Shown here: positions 1 to 6,252 of the stretch, in pieces
Position numbering within the stretch: the stretch's first letter is position 1
How the letters are laid out: each line of letters begins with the position of its first letter
Source of the DNA: Immundisolibacteraceae bacterium
Lineage (GTDB): Bacteria > Pseudomonadota > Gammaproteobacteria > Immundisolibacterales > Immundisolibacteraceae
Length of the DNA stretch: 9,687 nucleotides
Direction: 5' to 3'
Assembly: GCA_016763355.1 (NCBI GenBank)
Contig: JAESTY010000315.1
Span: 1 to 9,687 of the forward strand
The notes under the pieces: model-generated
Told to the model about the DNA's origin: nothing
The model's database searches: none
Seen by the model: only the letters and a program-made list of their open reading frames with translations
Position numbers and translations under genes: made by a program

Positions 1-168
1 ATTGATGCCTGTAATAAAGCCGGTAAATATATCGGTATTTGCGGTCAGGGCCCATCAGATTTTCCAGACCTGGCGGCCTGGTTGCTGGAGCAGGGCATCA
101 GCAGTATTTCATTGAATCCCGATACGGTGGTTGATACCTGGCTCTATCTGGCAGGTGAACAACATTAG
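1..168 (+). CDS. ppsA: Phosphoenolpyruvate synthase, C-terminal end (partial)
   Basis: The frame is open from base 1 and ends at a TAG at 166-168, giving the last 55 residues of a protein of roughly 790 residues. PEP synthase converts pyruvate, ATP and water to PEP, AMP and phosphate, the cytoplasmic entry step of gluconeogenesis from three-carbon substrates. The segment contains the family signature ICGQGPSD, whose cysteine (residue 14 of the fragment) matches the conserved catalytic cysteine of the PEP-utilising TIM-barrel domain. The end SLNPDTVVDTWLYLAG closely resembles what I remember of the E. coli PpsA C-terminus. The start, phosphohistidine domain and promoter lie outside the window. 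The gene converges on thrC, and the terminator at 191-218 lies 22 bases after the stop. The assignment is firm; only the pyruvate phosphate dikinase branch is a conceivable alternative, and the ending fits PpsA better. Confidence 0.93.
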   Translation: MDACNKAGKYIGICGQGPSDFPDLAAWLLEQGISSISLNPDTVVDTWLYLAGEQH

Positions 169-190
169 GGATTGCTGATTTTAGAGGAAT

Positions 191-218
191 AAAAAAGCGG
201 CCAATTGGCCGCTTTTTT
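191..218. terminator. Bidirectional Rho-independent terminator between ppsA and thrC
   Basis: This is a perfect 28-base palindrome: six A, then GCGGCC, the centre AATT, then GGCCGC and six T. As RNA it forms a GC-rich 6-bp stem extended by A-U pairs, followed by a U run in either direction. It sits between two converging genes, 22 bases past the ppsA stop and 28 bases past the thrC stop, so one element can end both transcripts. Confidence 0.92.
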
Positions 219-246
219 ATTTGTCATGGTTAATAGGTAAGCAGGG

Positions 247-1320
247 TTAGATCGCCATTCGTTGTTCCAGCGCAGAACCAATTGCAGCTTTGGTGGCATC
301 GACTACCTTTGGTGTCGAACATTGGCCAATGGCGGTATCCGGATCTTTCAGGCCGTTACCGGTCAGTGTGCAAACCAGGGTGCTGTTATCGGCGAATTTT
401 CCTTCTGCAGCGTCTTTAAAAACCCCAGCAAGGGAGGCGGCTGAAGCAGGTTCACAGAATATGCCTTCGCGTTCGCTGAGTAGCTTCTGCGCGGCCAGGA
501 TTTCGTTATCGGTACATTCATTGAACCAGCCATTGGATTGCTGCTGGGCGTTTACCGCCAGATCCCAGGACTGTGGATTGCCGATACGGATGGCTGTGGC
601 AACGGTTTCTGGGTTCACGATGGGGCCACCTCTTAAAAAAGGCGCTGCGCCACTGGCCTGGTAACCACACATCACCGGTTTTTTACCGGCCTTACCCAGC
701 TCAAAATATTCGGTGTAACCCATCCAGTAGGCACTGATGTTGCCGGCGTTACCAACCGGTAAACAGTGGTAATCCGGAGCGTGGCCGAGGGCATCTATGA
801 TTTCAAATGCAGCGGTCTTCTGACCCTGAAGCCGGAATGGGTTAATGGAGTTAACGATGGTCACCGGTAAGGTTTCGCCAAGCTCTTTTACCAGACGCAT
901 GCCATCATCAAAGTTGCCACGAATCTGCAGTACATCGGCACTGTGCATCATTGCCTGGGCCAGTTTGCCGAGGGCAATCTTACCCTCAGGAATCAGTACA
1001 AAGGCTCGTATGCCAGCTCGTGCGGCATAGGCGGCGGCGGCGGCAGAGGTGTTGCCAGTTGAGGCGCAGATAATGGCTTGACTACCTTCATCTACCGCCT
1101 GGGTGACGGCGACTGTCATGCCTCGGTCTTTAAAAGATCCGGTTGGATTCAGGCCTTCAAATTTGACGTAAATGTTGAGATTGACGGCCAGGGTCTGGGG
1201 AATGTTCTGCAGTCGAATCAGCGGGGTGTTGCCCTCGCAGAGACTGATGGGTTTGGCTTCTGCCCGCAGCGGCAGCAGGTCGCGGTAGCGATCTATCAGG
1301 CCGGTGTATAACTGGGTCAT
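247..1320 (-). CDS. thrC: Threonine synthase (short type)
   Basis: This 357-residue PLP enzyme of fold type II converts O-phosphohomoserine to threonine and phosphate, the last step of threonine synthesis in the cytoplasm. The PLP lysine is K64 in GSFKDRG, and the phosphate-binding loop is GNAGN at 190-194. STGNTSAAAAA at 87-97 is another family block, and CTLTGNGLKDP near the end is typical of threonine synthase. The length and motif layout fit the short Bacillus-type enzyme (about 350 residues) rather than the long E. coli or Pseudomonas type (about 430-470). The ATG overlaps the hom stop as ATGA (1317-1320), and only a weak AGG lies upstream, so initiation probably depends on ribosomes finishing hom. 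It is the last gene of the alaC-hom-thrC operon and ends at the terminator at 191-218. Threonine dehydratase or cysteate synthase are less likely given the hom neighbour. Confidence 0.95.
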   Translation of the reverse strand: MTQLYTGLIDRYRDLLPLRAEAKPISLCEGNTPLIRLQNIPQTLAVNLNIYVKFEGLNPTGSFKDRGMTVAVTQAVDEGSQAIICASTGNTSAAAAAYAARAGIRAFVLIPEGKIALGKLAQAMMHSADVLQIRGNFDDGMRLVKELGETLPVTIVNSINPFRLQGQKTAAFEIIDALGHAPDYHCLPVGNAGNISAYWMGYTEYFELGKAGKKPVMCGYQASGAAPFLRGGPIVNPETVATAIRIGNPQSWDLAVNAQQQSNGWFNECTDNEILAAQKLLSEREGIFCEPASAASLAGVFKDAAEGKFADNSTLVCTLTGNGLKDPDTAIGQCSTPKVVDATKAAIGSALEQRMAI

Positions 1321-2642
1321 GAGGATTGCCTGGTGTTGAAATGTTCGACTCGAATCATGGTGATAGCACCATTAATAGTCGGCAGGGCTTCAATCTGTTT
1401 GATCGCTTTAGTCATGCTTTGTTCAGTGACTCGATGAGTCAGCATGATAATAGTGGCGTGTCTGTCGTCAGGGGCGGGTTCGGTCTGTTCAATGGCTTCA
1501 ATGCTGATTGCCAGGTCACCGAGGATCTTGGTGATTTGTGCCATCACTCCAGGTTGGTCATTGGCCTGGAGCCGTAAATAGTAGGCAGACTCGATAGCGC
1601 CGATTTCCAGTAGCGGTAAATCGTTGAGCTGATCCGGTTGAAAAGCCAGGTAAGGGACTCGTTGCTGAGCATCGGCATCGATAGTGCGAGCGATATCGAG
1701 GATATCGGCAACGACGGCAGAGCCGGTTGGCCCGCCGCCAGCACCCGGGCCGTAATAAAGGCTCTCGCCGACTGCATCACTTTCCACTCGTACAGCATTC
1801 ATTACGCCATGGACATTTGCGATCAACTGGCTTTGCGGAATCAGGGTAGGGTGTACTCTGAGGGTGATGCCCTGTTCTGAACGCTGGGCAATACCCAGGT
1901 GTTTGATGCGGTAGCCAAGTTTCTCGGCATTATTAACATCTTCGGCAGTAAGTTTGGTGATGCCTTCGGTATAAACCGCTTTGAAATTCAATGGAATTCC
2001 AAAGGCAATCGAGGCCAGGATTGCCAGCTTATGCGCGGCGTCGATACCTTCAACGTCAAAGGTTGGATCAGCTTCGGCATAACCGAGTTGTTGGGCTTCG
2101 GCGAGCACATCATCAAAAGCCCGGCCCTTATCGCGCATCTCGCTGAGAATGAAATTACCGGTGCCGTTGATGATACCGGCAACGCTGGTAATGTTGTTGC
2201 TGGCGAGTCCTTCGCGGATCGCTTTGATAATCGGTATGCCGCCAGCCACGCCAGCCTCATAACCGATGGCAACGCCCTGCTGATGGGCCGCTGCAAACAG
2301 CTGATTACCGTGCTCAGCGATCAGTGCTTTGTTGGCAGTGACCAGATGTTTGCCGTTGGCGATCGCTTGCTGGCAAAGTTTCAGGGCCAGATCCGTGCCA
2401 CCCATTAACTCGACGATGATGTCGATATCGGGATGGCTGACCAGAGTTGCTGGATCACTAACCAATTCGATTTGGCTAAGGTCGCAGTCACGAGGTTTGG
2501 AGGGATCGCGCACGCTAGCATGGGTGACGACCACTGACCGGCCAATGCGGGCAGAAATTTGGTTGGCGTTGGTGTTGAGTAGCTCAACCGTAGCTGCACC
2601 GACAGTGCCTAAACCGATGATGCCAATGCGGACGGGATTCAC
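1317..2642 (-). CDS. hom: Homoserine dehydrogenase with C-terminal ACT domain
   Basis: This 441-residue NAD(P)-dependent enzyme reduces aspartate semialdehyde to homoserine, the branch point towards threonine and methionine. The N-terminal Rossmann motif is GIIGLGTVGAA at 7-17. VTANK (K105) and the GIDAAHK block (D201, K205) mark the catalytic domain; the latter two match conserved residues of the family. An ACT domain at about 354-432 begins LRLQANDQPGVMAQI, which in this family usually carries feedback inhibition by threonine. It is monofunctional, with no aspartokinase domain. The start is a GTG at 2640-2642, preceded by AGGAG with a 7-base spacer, a good ribosome site. This GTG overlaps the TGA of the restored alaC frame as GTGA, and the far end overlaps thrC as ATGA. 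Length and domain order are normal. Confidence 0.96.
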   Translation of the reverse strand: MNPVRIGIIGLGTVGAATVELLNTNANQISARIGRSVVVTHASVRDPSKPRDCDLSQIELVSDPATLVSHPDIDIIVELMGGTDLALKLCQQAIANGKHLVTANKALIAEHGNQLFAAAHQQGVAIGYEAGVAGGIPIIKAIREGLASNNITSVAGIINGTGNFILSEMRDKGRAFDDVLAEAQQLGYAEADPTFDVEGIDAAHKLAILASIAFGIPLNFKAVYTEGITKLTAEDVNNAEKLGYRIKHLGIAQRSEQGITLRVHPTLIPQSQLIANVHGVMNAVRVESDAVGESLYYGPGAGGGPTGSAVVADILDIARTIDADAQQRVPYLAFQPDQLNDLPLLEIGAIESAYYLRLQANDQPGVMAQITKILGDLAISIEAIEQTEPAPDDRHATIIMLTHRVTEQSMTKAIKQIEALPTINGAITMIRVEHFNTRQSS

Positions 2643-3870
2643 GATGGTTCTCCTGGGGTGAGCGGTGCAGCAGAGGGTTGAGTAACGTGTTTTTCGGCTT
2701 CACGTAGTAGTTTGCGGATACCACGGATTGCCTGGCGAGAGCGATGTTCGTTTTCAATCAGTGCAAAACGGACAAAGTCATCACCATATTCGCCAAAGCC
2801 GATACCAGGTGATACCGCAACTTTAGCTTCTTTGAGCAGTAGTTTGGAAAACTCGAGTGAACCCATCTGTTTGAAGGGTTCGGGGATCTGCGCCCAGACG
2901 AACTGGTTGCTTTTGGCGGGGTAATGTCCCAGCCGGCATCAATAAGGCCGTCGCAGAGTACATCGCGTCTTACCCGATAGGTTTCGGCAATTTCGCGGAC
3001 ACAATCCTGTGGTCCTTCAAGCGCAGCGATGGCGGCGACCTGAATCGGCGTAAAGGTGCCGTAATCAAGGTAAGACTTAATTCGTGCCAGTGCGCCAATC
3101 AAGGTGGAGTTGCCGCACATAAATCCGACTCGCCAGCCGGGCATGTTGTAGCTTTTGGATAACGAGAAGCACTCGACGGCCACATCTTTAGCGCCAGGTA
3201 CCTGCAGAATTGAAGGTGCCTGGTAGCCGTCGAAAACAATATCGGCGTAAGCCAGGTCGTGGATTACCCAAATCTCTTCTTTTTTGGCCAGAGCGACCAC
3301 CTTCTCAAAAAATTCCAGGTCAACACATTGGGTAGTCGGGTTGCTGGGAAAGTTGAGCACCATCATTTTTGGCTTTGGCCAGGCATTGCGGATCGCGCTT
3401 TCCATTTCGGCAAAAAAATCGCCGTCAGGATGGGTGGGTACATGGCGAATGTCAGCCCCGGCAATGACAAATCCATAAGGGTGAATTGGATAGGTCGGAT
3501 TTGGTACGAGTACGGAATCCCCCGGACCAACCGTGGCCAGTGCCAGGTGGGCAATGCCTTCTTTGGAGCCAATGGTGACAATGGCTTCGGATTCAGGATC
3601 CAGGTCAACGCTGTAGCGGTTGGCATACCAGTTACAGATCGCTCGTCTGAGCCGGGGAATGCCTCTGGATACCGAGTAACGATGGGTATCAGGGCGCTGA
3701 GCCGAGGCGACCAGTTTGTCGACAATATGCTTTGGCGTTGGCCGATCCGGATTGCCCATGCCGAAATCAATAATGTCTTCCCCGGCGTGACGTGCTTCCG
3801 CCTTTAACGTGTTGACGATGTTAAAAACGTAGGGTGGTAACCGGTCTATGCGTGGAAAGTTTTCGATCAT
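2639..3870 (-). pseudogene. alaC: AlaC-type alanine/glutamate aminotransferase, frameshifted
   Basis: This is a fold-type I PLP aminotransferase, of the family that interconverts pyruvate plus glutamate with alanine plus 2-oxoglutarate. From the ATG at 3870 the frame reads the whole N-terminal part: NFPSNPTT (N177), HDLAYAD (D205, Y208), the PLP lysine K239 in SLSKSYNMPGWRVGF, and R247. After PKAT (residue 322) one base is missing. The uninterrupted frame runs into 48 unrelated residues and stops at 2758. Adding one base between 2903 and 2904 gives KATMFVWAQIP and a continuous 410-residue protein, the usual AlaC length, ending at the TGA at 2639-2641 with the substrate arginine R368 (FVRFAL). 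An in-frame TAA 12 bases upstream fixes the start. The ribosome site is weak. It heads the operon with hom and thrC. The gene may be a true pseudogene, or the base may be lost only in this assembly. Confidence 0.85.
2903..2904 (-). other. Frameshift site in alaC: one base missing
   Basis: On the coding strand the codons AAA GCA ACC are followed by AG and then TTC GTC TGG in the next frame. A single T between A (2904) and G (2903) would give ATG and the family block KATMFVWA. The site is not inside a homopolymer run, so the commonest type of sequencing indel does not explain it, although a sequence error is still possible. Everything downstream to 2639 reads as a clean AlaC C-terminus. Confidence 0.85.
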
Positions 3871-4000
3871 TTTGGGTGCTTAGTTCAGCGCTAGTGGCGC
3901 TTTCCAGGTCGATTGAGCCATTGGTAACAACGAATACGGTTTGGCGGCCTATAATGGTGATTCTTTATTCGGTGGGACCAGCTGGCATTAATGAGGGTGT

Positions 4001-4022
4001 CGTTGAATATCCAGATTCAACG
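4001..4022. repeat. Inverted repeat in the alaC / Mth938-like divergent region
   Basis: The arms CGTTGAAT (4001-4008) and ATTCAACG (4015-4022) match perfectly around a 6-base spacer, ATCCAG. The repeat lies 130 bases upstream of the alaC start and 130 bases upstream of the preferred start of the + strand gene. It lacks a T run, so it is not a terminator. An 8-6-8 layout would suit a dimeric regulator, but no regulator can be named. The rest of 3871-4152 holds a TATAAT at 3950-3955 without a recognisable -35 box, a small GC hairpin at 3887-3901, and an AT-rich stretch from about 4040 to the gene start. Confidence 0.45.
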
Positions 4023-4152
4023 GCCGACCAGTGAGATTTTAAAGTGCTTCGTGAAAATGCAGATAGGTACCCGCTTAAAATATGCACAAATAGCTGTTAA
4101 AAATCCGTATTCGATCAAGTCGTTTTTAAGAATTCTAGAGAATCAATTTTAC

Positions 4153-4563
4153 ATGAAATTTACTCAGGAAAGCGGGGCCGGTCGCTATCAGGTCTATTCA
4201 CAGGATACTACCCAGGTAGTGATCGAATGGTCTGAACCAGATGATCAGGGTGTGCCTCAACTTAATAGCAAAATTTTAACCAGTAGCTTTCTGGTTACGC
4301 CCTCTTTGTTGCGTAGTGACGGACTACCCGAAGTAGTTGCCGAACTGAATTCTGATTTATTGCAGCAGATCGTGGATTTACAGGTGGAAGTGTTTCTGTT
4401 GGGCTGCGGCGAGGGTATTGAATTTCCATCGCCCGCGATAATTGGTTGGTTAAGCCAACATGGTGTTGGCCTGGAAGTGATGACCAGTGCGGCGGCCTGC
4501 CGAACCTATAACCTGCTATTAGTCGAAGACCGACGTGTGGCCGCGCTGGTCCTGTTTGGCTAG
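4153..4563 (+). CDS. Mth938-like domain protein (DUF498 family)
   Basis: This is a 136-residue cytoplasmic protein with no signal peptide or membrane segment. The C-terminal half carries the family pattern: VFLLGCGEGIEF (about 80-91), then GVGLEVMTSAAACRTYNLLL (about 104-123), then RRVAALVLFG at the end. The GhGxxxxF and ACRTYN motifs define Mth938-like proteins, which are related to the mitochondrial complex I assembly factor NDUFAF3. No biochemical function is established for the bacterial members, and none is claimed here. The frame stays open upstream to 3991, but I choose the ATG at 4153: similarity to family N-termini (MKF...) begins there, and the upstream part is AT-rich with no family features. 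The ribosome site is weak (AGAG, about 12 bases upstream). It is divergent from alaC and converges with nlpD, 34 bases away, with no clear terminator between. Confidence 0.85.
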   Translation: MKFTQESGAGRYQVYSQDTTQVVIEWSEPDDQGVPQLNSKILTSSFLVTPSLLRSDGLPEVVAELNSDLLQQIVDLQVEVFLLGCGEGIEFPSPAIIGWLSQHGVGLEVMTSAAACRTYNLLLVEDRRVAALVLFG

Positions 4564-4597
4564 CGTTGTTTATTTGGCCGGTTTTGGTTAACGACGT

Positions 4598-5404
4598 TCA
4601 GGAAGGTTTAGGCAACAACTTTGCCGGATCGGTCGGCTTACCATTGCTGCGGATTTCAAAATGCAGAATTGTCTTGCCGCTGGTATGTCGACCCATTTGT
4701 GCGATTTGTTGGCCTGTTTTGACCCACTGACCTTCAATTACGGACATGTTTTGATTGTGGGCATAGGCACTCAAAAATTTTTCTGAGTGCTTAATAATGA
4801 CCATATTTCCGTAGGCCTTGAGGCCTGAACCAGCGTAAACCACCGTGCCGGCGGCGGCGGCTGTTATTGGCTGGCCAAGTTTGCCGGCAATATTGAGGCC
4901 ACGGTTGTGGCCAAGTTTGGCCGAGTAGGTTTCGGCAACCACTCCGCTAGTGGGCCATTTCCAGACAATTTTTTGGGTTGAGGGTGGCAGTTTTCGCACT
5001 CGCTGAGATTTATTTGTTTGGGCTTTGGTACGTTGAACGAATTTTTTCGGTTTGGTTAATGGCGTTGTTTTAGATTGAGCTTTCTCAACCGTTTTAGTTC
5101 GAGTTTGAGGGGGCGCGCTGAGCCTGAGCCTGGTTGCAGTAATGATTTTGTAGGGTGGTTGAATACGGTTCCATCGAGCTAGCTGACGATAGTCAAAACC
5201 AAATTCCCAGGCGATAGAGTAGAGGGTGTCACCAGGTTTTATCTGGTAATAGCCAGGTCGCCAACCGGGTTCATTAGTACGTTCTGTTAGTGGTGCTAAC
5301 TGTTGGCTAGCGCAGGCGGTGAGCAATAATGCCATCAGCCATAGCCAGTGGCGGGAGCCAATAATGAGTTTGGCGCTAACCACGGCCCTTAAGCATCGGT
5401 ACAA
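4598..5404 (-). CDS. nlpD: NlpD-type LysM/LytM lipoprotein, amidase activator
   Basis: This protein has up to 268 residues. A lipoprotein signal ends at LLTAC, so C31 would be lipidated and anchored to the outer membrane. A LysM peptidoglycan-binding domain follows at about 52-95 (YQIKPGDTLYSIA), then a Lys/Thr/Pro-rich linker at 98-145, then a LytM (peptidase M23) domain at about 147-265. The metal site is degenerate: the usual HxxxD is N167/N171 and the first His of HxH is I246, with H216 and H248 kept. As in E. coli NlpD, this argues against peptidase activity and for activating an AmiC-type amidase during cell separation. The start is unclear: TTG at 5404 overlaps pcm by 29 bases, while GTG at 5383 overlaps by 8 and still leaves a good signal peptide. 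rpoS, the usual downstream gene, is absent. A general EnvC/YgeR-like activator is the alternative. Confidence 0.88.
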   Translation of the reverse strand: MYRCLRAVVSAKLIIGSRHWLWLMALLLTACASQQLAPLTERTNEPGWRPGYYQIKPGDTLYSIAWEFGFDYRQLARWNRIQPPYKIITATRLRLSAPPQTRTKTVEKAQSKTTPLTKPKKFVQRTKAQTNKSQRVRKLPPSTQKIVWKWPTSGVVAETYSAKLGHNRGLNIAGKLGQPITAAAAGTVVYAGSGLKAYGNMVIIKHSEKFLSAYAHNQNMSVIEGQWVKTGQQIAQMGRHTSGKTILHFEIRSNGKPTDPAKLLPKPS

Positions 5405-6041
5405 GACTTACCTGGTCGAGAACTTCTTCAACCAATCGATCGCCGTGCCGGGAGATGCGTAAAAGCTGCTGTGATTTGCTGTTACCGACAGGGACGACCA
5501 TGCAGCCATCAGGTGCGATTTGTTGAAGGAGTTGTTCTGGTATTTCTGGAGGGGCAGCGGTGATGATAATGGCATCGAAGGGTGCCACATGGGGCAGGCC
5601 AAGGTAACCGTCAGCGCATCGAAGGCTCAAATTTGGAACCTGGATTTCCTGAAGCAGGTTGGCAGTTGATTCATAAAGTGAGCGAATGCGTTCGATGCTA
5701 TAAACTTTTTTGAAAAGTCTGGCCAGGATAGCGGTTTGGTATCCAGAGCCTGTGCCTATTTCCAGCACTTTCCCGCGTCCTTCTGCAGCTAGAATAGCTG
5801 CAGACATTCTGGCGACGATATAGGGCTGGGAAATAGTCTGGTTATTGCCAATCGGCAATGCAGTATCTTCGTATGCTCGGCTGGCCAGGGCCTCGTCCAT
5901 AAACAGGTGACGGGGTACGCTGCCCATGGCCTGAAGAACTTCTGGGCTATTGATGCCCTGAGATTTTAGTCTTTCGACCAGTCGATCGCGGGTGCGTTGC
6001 GAGGTCATGCCGATTCCGCGGGCTAGCGGCTCAATGTCCAT
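5376..6041 (-). CDS. pcm: Protein-L-isoaspartate O-methyltransferase
   Basis: This cytoplasmic repair enzyme uses S-adenosylmethionine to methylate isoaspartyl residues in aged proteins. The longest frame is 221 residues. SRAYEDTALPIGNNQTISQP (54-73) is the substrate-side family block, and VLEIGTGSGYQTAILA (92-107) is the SAM-binding motif I. FDAIIITAAPPEIP and GCMVVPVGN follow in the normal order. The start is probably the second Met (residue 12, ATG at 6006-6008), because known Pcm proteins begin MTSQRTR or similar. A TACAAT that could be a -10 box overlaps the upstream ATG at 6040-6045, although no good -35 precedes it. The gene overlaps nlpD at its 3' end, as in other gammaproteobacteria, but surE is not upstream; tRNA-Pro is there instead. 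Confidence 0.95.
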   Translation of the reverse strand: MDIEPLARGIGMTSQRTRDRLVERLKSQGINSPEVLQAMGSVPRHLFMDEALASRAYEDTALPIGNNQTISQPYIVARMSAAILAAEGRGKVLEIGTGSGYQTAILARLFKKVYSIERIRSLYESTANLLQEIQVPNLSLRCADGYLGLPHVAPFDAIIITAAPPEIPEQLLQQIAPDGCMVVPVGNSKSQQLLRISRHGDRLVEEVLDQVSLVPMLKGRG

Positions 6042-6078
6042 TGTATTGGGTCGCTTTGCAGAATCCGCTGGTCGAAAT

Positions 6079-6106
6079 AAAAAAGCCGCGGAGGAGATGC
6101 TTTTTT
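6079..6106 (-). terminator. Candidate terminator after tRNA-Pro
   Basis: AAAAAAGC (6079-6086) and GCTTTTTT (6099-6106) pair across a 12-base loop. In the minus direction the element starts 8 bases after the tRNA CCA end and finishes in six T. The stem has only two GC pairs, so its strength is uncertain. Its position fits the end of a pheST-ihfA-merR-tRNA transcript or of the tRNA alone. Confidence 0.6.
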
Positions 6107-6113
6107 AAAGAGT

Positions 6114-6190
6114 TGGTCGGGACGAGAGGATTTGAACCTCTGACCACTTGACCCCCAGTCAAGTGCGCTACCAGACTGCGCCACGCCCCG
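6114..6190 (-). tRNA. tRNA-Pro (anticodon GGG)
   Basis: This is a 77-base tRNA including the encoded CCA at 6114-6116. The acceptor stem pairs CGGGGCG (6190-6184) with CGTCCCG (6124-6118), including one G-U pair, and the discriminator is A at 6117. The anticodon stem CTTGA/TCAAG encloses a 7-base loop at 6152-6158 with GGG at 6156-6154, reading CCC and CCU proline codons. The T arm contains GGTTCAAATCC. The C1-G72 pair and discriminator A are typical bacterial tRNA-Pro identity features. It lies between the merR-like gene and pcm, a position I recall for tRNA-Pro in Pseudomonas. The 62 bases upstream (6191-6252) are AT-rich but show no convincing promoter, so co-transcription from the pheST-ihfA-merR genes is possible. 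Confidence 0.97.
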
Positions 6191-6252
6191 ATGTAGTTCG
6201 AATTAAAAATAGTAAAAAGTATGTTGAAAATAATAGAACAGCCGTATTGCTA

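Noticed and set aside
1021..1050. GGC/GCG triplet-like repeat
   Set aside because: It encodes the alanine run of the conserved ThrC block STGNTSAAAAA and is ordinary coding sequence.
1899..2408. 169-residue open frame on the + strand
   Set aside because: It is antisense to the hom catalytic domain, which has full family motifs. No ribosome site or family resemblance was seen.
3259..3807. 182-residue open frame on the + strand
   Set aside because: It is antisense to the conserved AlaC core and is explained as a shadow frame.
3950..3955. TATAAT as a promoter for the + strand Mth938-like gene
   Set aside because: The hexamer is perfect, but nothing resembling TTGACA lies 16-18 bases upstream, and it would leave a leader of about 190 bases. 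Kept only as a note.
4130..4143. Short symmetric sequence ATTCT-AG-AGAAT upstream of the Mth938-like start
   Set aside because: The arms are only 5 bp in an AT-rich stretch, which is easily due to chance.
3991..4152. 54-codon N-terminal extension of the Mth938-like protein
   Set aside because: The frame is open but AT-rich, lacks family features, and the normal family N-terminus begins at the ATG at 4153.
4564..4597. Terminator between the converging Mth938-like gene and nlpD
   Set aside because: Only AACGACGTT with imperfect symmetry is present, with no stable stem or T run.
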